NCBI GenBank assembly: GCA_000442125.1
Contig: KE546968.1
Location: 89,932 to 153,931 of the forward strand
DNA length: 64,000 nt
DNA from: Opeltia flavorubescens
Taxonomy: Eukaryota; Ascomycota; Lecanoromycetes; Teloschistales; Teloschistaceae
Direction: 5' to 3'
Shown here: positions 57,317-64,000 of the stretch, piece by piece
Layout: every line of letters starts with the position of its first letter
Position numbering within the stretch: the first letter of the stretch is position 1
Position numbers and translations under genes: made by a program
Notes under the pieces: model-generated
Told to the model about the DNA's origin: nothing
Databases searched by the model: none
Seen by the model: only the letters and a program-made list of their open reading frames with translations

Positions 57317-58729
57317 TTATTCGCGCTTCCCAAGGCCATACTCATCTGAACTGCTGCTCTTGTTGTTGCCCCTCAGTGCGTTCGCCGCGCCGGTTTCGAT
57401 GTGTCCCTAAAAAACCACTATCATCAGCATACTCCATTACTTCCAGCCCAACACTAGCCTTCCCCCAAACTCCCTTGGCAGAGCATTTCATGGGAAAGAG
57501 AAACTTACCGTATTAGTGATATGCCTCTTCAACCCTTCCTCCCCATCCTCATGCACCGCATGCCCCTTCCCAATCGTACTCAAACTATCCCTCATCAAAA
57601 ACTCATAATACCCCGTCGCGAAAATCGTCGCGGGAACATTGACCAAAATCGCAATCCAGCTGTAATGCAAATAGGTGAAGCTTTCGCCGCCGAAGAAGAT
57701 TGCAGCGACGATACGGGTGCCGAGATCACGGGCAAGGTTGGTGCTGATGGCGATGTCGGCGAAACCCCAGACCATGGCGCCGTAGGCGAGGCCGATGGCG
57801 AAGGGGGCGCTGGCGGGGGAGACGAAGGGGTTGGCGGGGTCGAGGTTGGCCCAGATGACGACGCCGATGAAGGCGTCGACGAAGAATTCCGTGAGGAAGA
57901 GGTAGCCAAGATTGCTAGCATTGGGTGTAGTATAAGTAAGGCAAATCCGTAAAGCCAAGACGTGGACAAGAGGGGAACATACGTCTGATTCGGATTCGGG
58001 AAAGTACACAATATACTCGCCGGTCCACCGTTATACACCAGCCCTTTCCCAGAAGCGATGCTTGCCGCCTTGAACTCCTGAATCTCAGGCCAGTACATAC
58101 CCACCATGAGCAGACCTGCGATGAAAGCGCCGAAGATCTGACTGAAGATGTAGTGGGGCACTTTCTTCCAGGGGAAGCCTTGCCAGATAGCGAAGCAGAT
58201 GGTGATGGCTGGGTTGAAGTGACCGCCGGAGGTAGGAGCGCAGGTGATGATGGCGAAGGCGATGCCGATAGTGAAGGCCCAGCCGATTTGGAAGATGGAG
58301 CCGAACGCTGCTACGCCGACGGGATTTTCGAGGTTGAGGGTGAAGGAAGCGATGGCTGCGATGCCGGGGAAGCTGTTGGAGGATGTCAACGGAATATTCT
58401 TTGTGGGGATTGCTGCTCCTCTGAACGCACACGTAGTAGAAGACGCCCGTTGCTTCAGCCATACATTCTCGCAACCACCTCGGCCTGGATTACAATTAGC
58501 TGAACACTTTCGCCTGCTCCCGCCGTATGACCAAACTCACCTCCGATGCTCAAAATCGAGTTTTCGCTGCGAGATAGGCCTTTGGGCGACAACATGTCGG
58601 GAGTAATGTCTTTGAACAGCCTCAGTAGCTCCGATTTCGACTATAGGACTTATGAGCGTGCATTTCGAGTGCAATGTAGGGTCGTATCTCACGATCATGG
58701 GTCTCCAATCGATGTATATTTCCGGCCAT
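57317..58729 (-). CDS. aquaporin with NPA and NLA motifs
   Basis: Six exons, 58729-58650, 58609-58541, 58484-58431, 58372-57983, 57914-57509 and 57406-57317, encode about 362 residues. The ATG has a strong context (GTCAAGATGGCC). The join of exons 3 and 4 restores REC(M)AEATGVFYYVFPGIAAIASF, the first helix of a fungal MIP clade. The pore motifs are GGHFNPAITI (NPA at 121-123) and STNLARDLGTR, where the second motif is NLA at 257-259 with the selectivity-filter Arg260 kept. Other hallmarks are FQIGWAFTIGIAFAIITCAPTSGG, GFPWKKVPHYIFSQIFGAFIAGL and GLAYGAMVWGFADIA. The first intron is only 40 nt with a weak GTCCTA donor, so the first 26 residues are less certain. Six membrane helices expected; water or small-solute channel of the plasma membrane or vacuole. 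Confidence 0.87.
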
Positions 58730-59936
58730 CTTGACAGTGAATGCGTTTGCAAAGATCAGGGTAGGGAAAGCTGATCAAGAGAGATTGAACGTGGAGGAAA
58801 ACGAAGTTGTAGACGGCATGAGAGGAGAAAAGGGCGCGGACGGGGCTCTTAGGTCATGTCCATCGATGAAGTCCTCCAGGGATTGTCGATAGCGTTCCCG
58901 CCATACAAGTACCGATTGGAGCTGACCCGTCTGTAACACTTGCCTATTCGATCGGTTTGGGTTGTATTTTAGCCGTGCCACGCTTTCAGGACGCTGCAGC
59001 TTTCATTACCAGAGTCGACGGCCAGGGTGAATGATACCGGTCTCCCAACAGGCAGGCTCCTGGTTCCTTCCAGGCGAATGGTAATCGCCCGCATTGTAGG
59101 GTACAAATCCCAAGATACACCCTGACTGCATGAGCCGGAAGGGAAACAATGCGAGTCGTCTGGGTGGAAGCTACGTAATGACCGCGATGAAACGTGACGA
59201 TTCCCCGCATGAGATACCTCGGCGTGTTAAAAACGTGCCGACGGCATGTCGATCAACGGCAATTGAGAATCTGGGGAGAACTCCTTCGGAACAATTCAAT
59301 TGGTGACTTGTGAAAACGCCATCGGGAAAAGCGGATCTTAGAGTCTGGGCAAAATCAAGCTTTCTCAGGTCGATGAACCACACGGAGATGTAGAAGTACT
59401 GGAATTTCGAGAACCACGTAGGATTATTGTTGGCATAGTATGAGTTGATATGGTATCTCAAGATGAAAGCATTTGCTTATACAATGATCTTGTTCTTATG
59501 GACGATTGGGGTAGAGTCAAACAAGGCTCACCGTGGATTGAACGAGCAAGTGTTCTCGGAATAAGCATTGTAGGGTATTATGCTAGACTTCAATTGGATG
59601 ACTTCAATCTGGTCTCATTCTTGGCACATGCATATGATTGGGATAGGTGGGTTGAAGGTATCACGATAGTGGGCTGATCAATTGCGACTGTCCAATTATT
59701 GAACATCTGCAGATACCCTAGCCAATCCTAAAGCCACATCAGCAGTCGATGTATAGCCATTCGTGGCTATAGGGCATTATGGATCTAGCGACAGAGACAC
59801 TCTAGGATCTATATTATTCCATGCCCCAAAATTGCGCTCTGTAGGGTTTGTTAAGATATAGAGTTTCGTAGGACACCTGTCCAGAACTTCCGATGAGAGA
59901 GCTCGCCAATTCAACCGCCCAACTGCCTAATGGCAA
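58730..59936. other. intergenic, no gene recognised
   Basis: About 1.2 kb between the aquaporin start and the stop of the telomere-binding protein gene. Short frames only; the first few hundred bases should contain the aquaporin promoter. Confidence 0.45.
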
Positions 59937-62494
59937 TCAGGATCCATCATGAACCGAAGCCGCCTGCTGAAGCTGACGCTGAGCATTAGAGTAATCCATG
60001 TCATTGACATCTTGACCACCCCCAAGTTCCTGGCTGCCAGCTTCATGCACCGCCGCATACTCCACAGGATCGATGATTTCCCCCTCTCCATCCTCCATGT
60101 TCGCCTCGTGATCCTCCGCACCTCCGACAGCTTCCCCCCCATCCATTGCTGTTCCCTCCAATTCGCCAACGGGAGCACCTCCCTGTTGCTCATTATTCTC
60201 CCTCTGCTCCGCTATTCTAGCCGCCTGTGGAGCCCTTGTCTTGAGCTCTCCAGTCACAAACTGTAAGTAGTAGGGAACCTCGATGCTGCTTTTTAGGAAG
60301 AAGAGTTTGAGATTCCTCGCTTTATCCTTGAGTTGAACTTGATTGCGATCCTTGAGCGTCTCGTCAAGCGTACCGCCTGGCCCATACAATGCCAAGATTT
60401 GACTCCAATGTGGACCTTTGACGTGATCCAATCCAGCCATGAGAGCGGTCTCTTCTTCTTGGCTCCATGGACGGCGTTGACTTGGGTGGCCTGCGCGACG
60501 GTTACTTGGTGAAGCTTTAGCCGTCGCTGCCATACGAGCACGTTCGTATAGTACCGATGTGGGGGCGCTCTGCGTGGGATAGGGCACTGGCGGGGTATTG
60601 AGATACACGTTTTGTGTTTGGCCCATATGAATGGCTTGCTGTTGGAGCTGGGACTGCAGTTGGGAACCATTGTTGAATCCGTTTTGGGTGTAGTATGGGG
60701 CTGGCTGTTGCTCGAATTGAAAAGGGTATTGTTGGCTCGGCTGTTCTGCCTGGGCCTCGTTGTGTCGCTCCGCATGGCCTGAAGTATCTTGGTTCGCGCT
60801 GAAATCTTGCATCGCAAATTCGGCCGCACGAGCTGCTTTCTCCGCGATGTCGTCCGTGTCTGGAGGTACCATCTGTGCTACACGAGTTGTGAAGCTATTC
60901 GCAGCAGGAGGAGCAACATCCACATTTTGGGCCATCGATCCCTGCGCTGGCTTCCGAACGAATGGGCGCCTAGACTGCTGTCCTGAGTCTACCTCTGTCG
61001 TGCTGACGTAACGTGGATTGCTGGATGATTTACGGCCCTACGGACAGGTCAGTCATCACTCATGCAGCCGGGCCTGTTTCATGCTCACGGAATAGCTCGC
61101 AATAGCCGCAAAACTCTTGCTGACATAGCTGCTAACGTCCCGAAGAAACTCTTCCCAAGCATACTTGTCAGGTAATTGCGCGATAGATTCCATTGTTACT
61201 GGCTCTTCAAGAAGTGTCCTTTTTCGATTCCTTGCCCGCTGGATAAACTCTGCTTCGCCTGGAGAAAGCTGCTTTGCCCCTGGTCGTCGGTCTAGCAACT
61301 GTTGTTCCATATCATCGGGAAACAGATCTTGAAGAATGTCTTCTCTTGATCGTTCTCCATTGGCAATTGCCGATATGTAAGCCTGAGTCTTCAAATCCAA
61401 AAACAGCCCCGCCTGATTTTTCAACAGCCGGCCACTGTCGATGACGAACGTATCGAGGAAGAATTCGTTGAGATGGTAAAAGCCAACATCTTGGCTACCG
61501 AAGACACTGGAGACAAATGTGGCTAGGTTTGCCTTGCGGAAGATATCGATTTGCTCAGGCTCGGAGATTCCAAGTTCTCGAGGTGAAAGGAATGGTTCTC
61601 TCTCCGAGTACACCCTCTTCGCATGGTCAAACAAGGACTTTAAAGTAGAGTAAGTGGAACCGGGCTCGGATTGTGGGTCTGTGGTAATCGCCAGGATCTC
61701 CTGGTAAGAGGAATGGGCGAATGTGGCAAGGGTTTGCACAGCCTACAAGTATTAGCACACATAGCATACAAATTTAGAAGATCAGCTTACTAAGTTGTCG
61801 AGAACTGGCAGACTCTGAATTCTGAATTGCAGATTTGGTCCGATGGGAAAGTTGCCGCCAGAATTTGACAAGCGAGCAGTATTCGCATTGCGACCTGCAT
61901 ACTGGTTGTCTGTTGCTTCTCCGCTGCGAATCAATTGGGTCATTACAGCATCAATGCCTGTGTTGGTTTCCGCAATCTCGCCTGCTTGCTTGGTGTCTGC
62001 GGAGGCCAGCTCTTCCACCCTTTGTTGCGGTGCAGAATGACTTGCTTCATCATTAGCCTCAGACTCCTCCAACGCCGTAGCAGATAGGTCGCCATCGGCT
62101 AGCCAAGGCTCTTGGTGTGTAGATGTTTGATCGAACTTTCGTCGCGAAGGTCTAGCATTACTGTTCGGTACCGTTGAACGTTTCAGTCTCGGCGAGGGCG
62201 CTTTACGAGGGTATGAGCGCTTGCTAGAGAACTGTTGCTCGTCCAAATGTGATGATGGTGAGCGACGTCTCTTTCTTGAAGGATTTGAACTTGTTGTTTG
62301 TTCATGGTTGGACGTAACTATGATGACCCCAGAGATGTCAGTGCTGATCAATGGTACTCGGCGACACAGAGGAAAGTCGAATCTTGGAAAAAGCGGTACT
62401 CACCAGTAGCTGCCAATGGTTCGTCTCCCAGTCCAATAATCGGGGGAACCGTGACCTCTGTAGCAGCAGGTCGTTGAGCTCGGGTACTGACCAT
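59937..62494 (-). CDS. TRF/Taz1-type telomere repeat-binding protein
   Basis: Exons 62494-62404, 62317-61791, 61742-61089 and 61037-59937 encode 790 residues, with donors GTGAGT, GTAAGC and GTGAGC. Residues 1-200 are basic and Ser-rich ([17 protein letters not shown]). Residues about 207-424 form an all-helical region matching the fungal TRF homology (dimerisation) domain: [73 protein letters not shown] Gln/Pro-rich linker leads to a single Myb domain at about 612-673: [31 protein letters not shown] and the telobox-like third helix [17 protein letters not shown]. This order (TRFH, linker, one C-terminal Myb) is that of Taz1/TRF/Tbf1 proteins. Expected to bind double-stranded TTAGGG telomeric repeats and cap telomeres, possibly also act at promoters. 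A short acidic tail follows. Confidence 0.88.
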
Positions 62495-63706
62495 GATAAG
62501 TCGCCGCTATGCCTGTACTGATCAACACCGACTGAGGGTTAGGTTAGGTCAGGTCTCGATATCCAATGCCCTGATGATCTCCAGCTCCTCGCAGCTTTTT
62601 CAAGCTAACCGCTTTAGATATGCTTACTCATCTCTATGTCGGAACATCAACATGTTTGCCCGATGCATCACTTGCCAAAGCCCTTCGCAATATTTACATT
62701 ACATCAATGACTAGTAAGAGATATAACAACAAGATTCTCAGAGAGATAGGCAGGTCGACGAAACCTTTGCCAGTCCAAAATTCCTAAGAGCTCTGTAATG
62801 TTAGCCCACTTTCATCACCGCCCTAAAGACGTCGATACATTCCACCAGTCCCTCTTCGACATTGAGTTTCTGGTGATGACCGCAGAGCACGCTTTTCCCT
62901 CCACATCTTCTATTACTCCGTTCCATTCACATGAATTCATTCGTACACAGTCCACCTTCTTAAATGTGAAATTGCATGACGAATCGTTCCCTGTAGACAA
63001 GTGGACAGAACTTGGCAACCAGAACCAAAATGACAATCGAGAAGTAGTCCTTTAAAAATATGACAAAAGAACCTCTCTTTAACCTATATCTCTTAATAAT
63101 GCGGTATGTTGGACTAAATGTCCTCTAGACTTGAGCAGTATTGTACCTCGTATTGGCCTTCTCATAGTCCAAATTTTGTATCTCCAAAATGGAAGGCGTG
63201 GTTTGTAACAGCATGCCAATCCATCTCTTAATGTCAAGTCCATCGTACTTGCCTTTGGTTAAAATTTTTTGTGCTAGGGAAGAGCTAAGGATAGTTGGTA
63301 AGGTACTACTTTGTCGATTTTGGGCCCGATGTTGTAAACAAGACCAGCTCATCATCATCATCCTTTCTTTTTTGGTATTACGCAGTCATTGCTGTACGGG
63401 TGTGTCTCTTTCTTGATACGTAGGAATCTCGGAACCCGCTCGAATATCTCAATGCCGGTAAGTTAGTGTCTCATTCCCCTGCTACGAATACCGCATCTGC
63501 ATGACATAGCGGTGGTGTCATGTATCTTGTCCCCGGAGTGTAGCAGCAGAACACAAATCATCAAAGCGACAAGGCTAATTCTGATCTGGATAGTGATCTC
63601 AAGTAATCATCACACAAATCGTCCTTCACTCGTTGCGAGCTTCCATCGTCACATTTGCCGCGCACATTAGCCCGTCCGCAATTCTCGCCTGCCCCACCTC
63701 GTTATA
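62495..63706. other. intergenic (divergent promoters), no gene recognised
   Basis: About 1.2 kb between the telomere protein gene and a possible gene starting at 63707. The sequence GGTTAGGTTAGGTC near 62536 resembles telomere-like TTAGG words and lies about 45 bp upstream of the telomere protein ATG. No supported coding sequence. Confidence 0.45.
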
Positions 63707-64000
63707 ATGTCAAAGGTTACAGACTGGGCAGAACAGCAGTCATCCGAGTCCTCAGGATTCACTTACCCAGCCAATTCCAAGGTCCTGATATCCATCCTCT
63801 CTTCAAAGCATTCGGCTGACCTCTGTGCTATCATCTAGACCGATGACAAGACTAGTAGTCTTGCTGAGTCTCTCATCCGCTGTCAACCCAGAACGTCAAG
63901 GGTGTACAGCATTTCGACCTTATTAAGTCTGCGTCATTCACAACAGCCTGGCCGGATCGAGTTACGCATAATTCCGGCAGCTCTCGCCGGTAAGAATCCG
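63707..64000 (+). CDS. possible start of an unidentified gene, incomplete
   Basis: From the ATG at 63707 the text MSKVTDWAEQQSSESSGFTY is followed by a plausible intron (donor GTCCTGAT at 63781, branch-like GCTGACC, acceptor ATCTAG) and by TDDKTSSLAESLIRCQ. A second segment, NVKGVQHFDLIKSASFTTAWP, lies in another frame before a GTAAGA donor close to the edge, so at least one further intron is needed. The start of the protein recalls small acidic N-termini of translation-factor subunits, but this is too little to name a family. Confidence 0.3.

Noticed and set aside
58153-58503. Acidic Gly/Asp-rich frame antisense to the aquaporin
   Set aside because: Mirror of the aquaporin membrane helices; no independent support.
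1-64000. tRNA or rRNA genes, CRISPR-like arrays, biosynthetic backbone genes (PKS, NRPS, terpene)
   Set aside because: None seen: no T-loop words in a cloverleaf context, no regular direct-repeat/spacer array and no core biosynthetic domains. A tRNA and domain scan would be decisive.

Overview
This window is nuclear DNA of a filamentous ascomycete (Pezizomycotina; class not resolved, although several families are common in Leotiomycetes and their relatives). Genes are monocistronic, lie on both strands and are interrupted by short introns of about 45-90 nt with GT(A/G)NGT donors and YAG acceptors. Many encoded families are typical of filamentous ascomycetes: Zn2Cys6 regulators, But2-type cell-wall domains, DUF7708 proteins, DUF7025-AAA ATPases, DUF7730 proteins and F-box proteins. 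About ten single N positions occur, some inside genes. I rebuilt the exon structures by hand from splice signals and reading frame; no alignment was run.

Layout. 0-12 kb: the N-terminal part of a secreted MGH1-like six-hairpin glycosidase (runs off the left edge), a small cysteine-rich secreted protein, a block of diverged ~220-245 bp tandem repeats, a haloacetate/fluoroacetate dehalogenase-type hydrolase, an F-box protein and a conserved fungal protein of unknown function. 12-24 kb: a DAL5-type MFS transporter, a low-complexity hypothetical protein, a DUF7730 protein, a secreted protein with a nucleotidyltransferase-like motif and an F-box/LRR-like protein. 24-30 kb: a 1046-residue mucin-like cell-wall protein and a membrane-anchored discoidin (F5/8 type C) protein. 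30-36.4 kb: a DUF7708 NLR-related protein and a divergent DUF7025-AAA+ ATPase. 36.4-42.2 kb: an AT-rich, gene-poor island holding a decayed protein kinase gene and other coding debris.

42-51 kb: a Zn2Cys6 regulator divergent from a full-size ABC-B multidrug transporter, sharing a 360 bp promoter with repeated CCGCGG elements, followed by a GH17 glucanase fused to a But2 C-terminal domain. 52-64 kb: a second Zn2Cys6 factor, an SDR oxidoreductase, an aquaporin with an NLA second motif, a TRF/Taz1-type telomere-binding protein and the start of an unidentified gene at the right edge.

Functionally the window mixes secreted or cell-surface proteins (glycosidases, mucin-like protein, discoidin protein, small cysteine-rich protein), transport and detoxification (MFS, ABC, aquaporin, dehalogenase, SDR), putative self/non-self or stress NTPases, and a housekeeping telomere protein. 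There is no biosynthetic gene cluster backbone, no intact transposon, no rRNA and no tRNA that I could recognise. The most testable observations are the complete fluoroacetate-dehalogenase residue set, the symmetric CCGCGG sites between regulator and transporter, the secreted nucleotidyltransferase-like protein, the NLR-like protein beside an AAA+ ATPase, and the decayed kinase in the AT-rich island.
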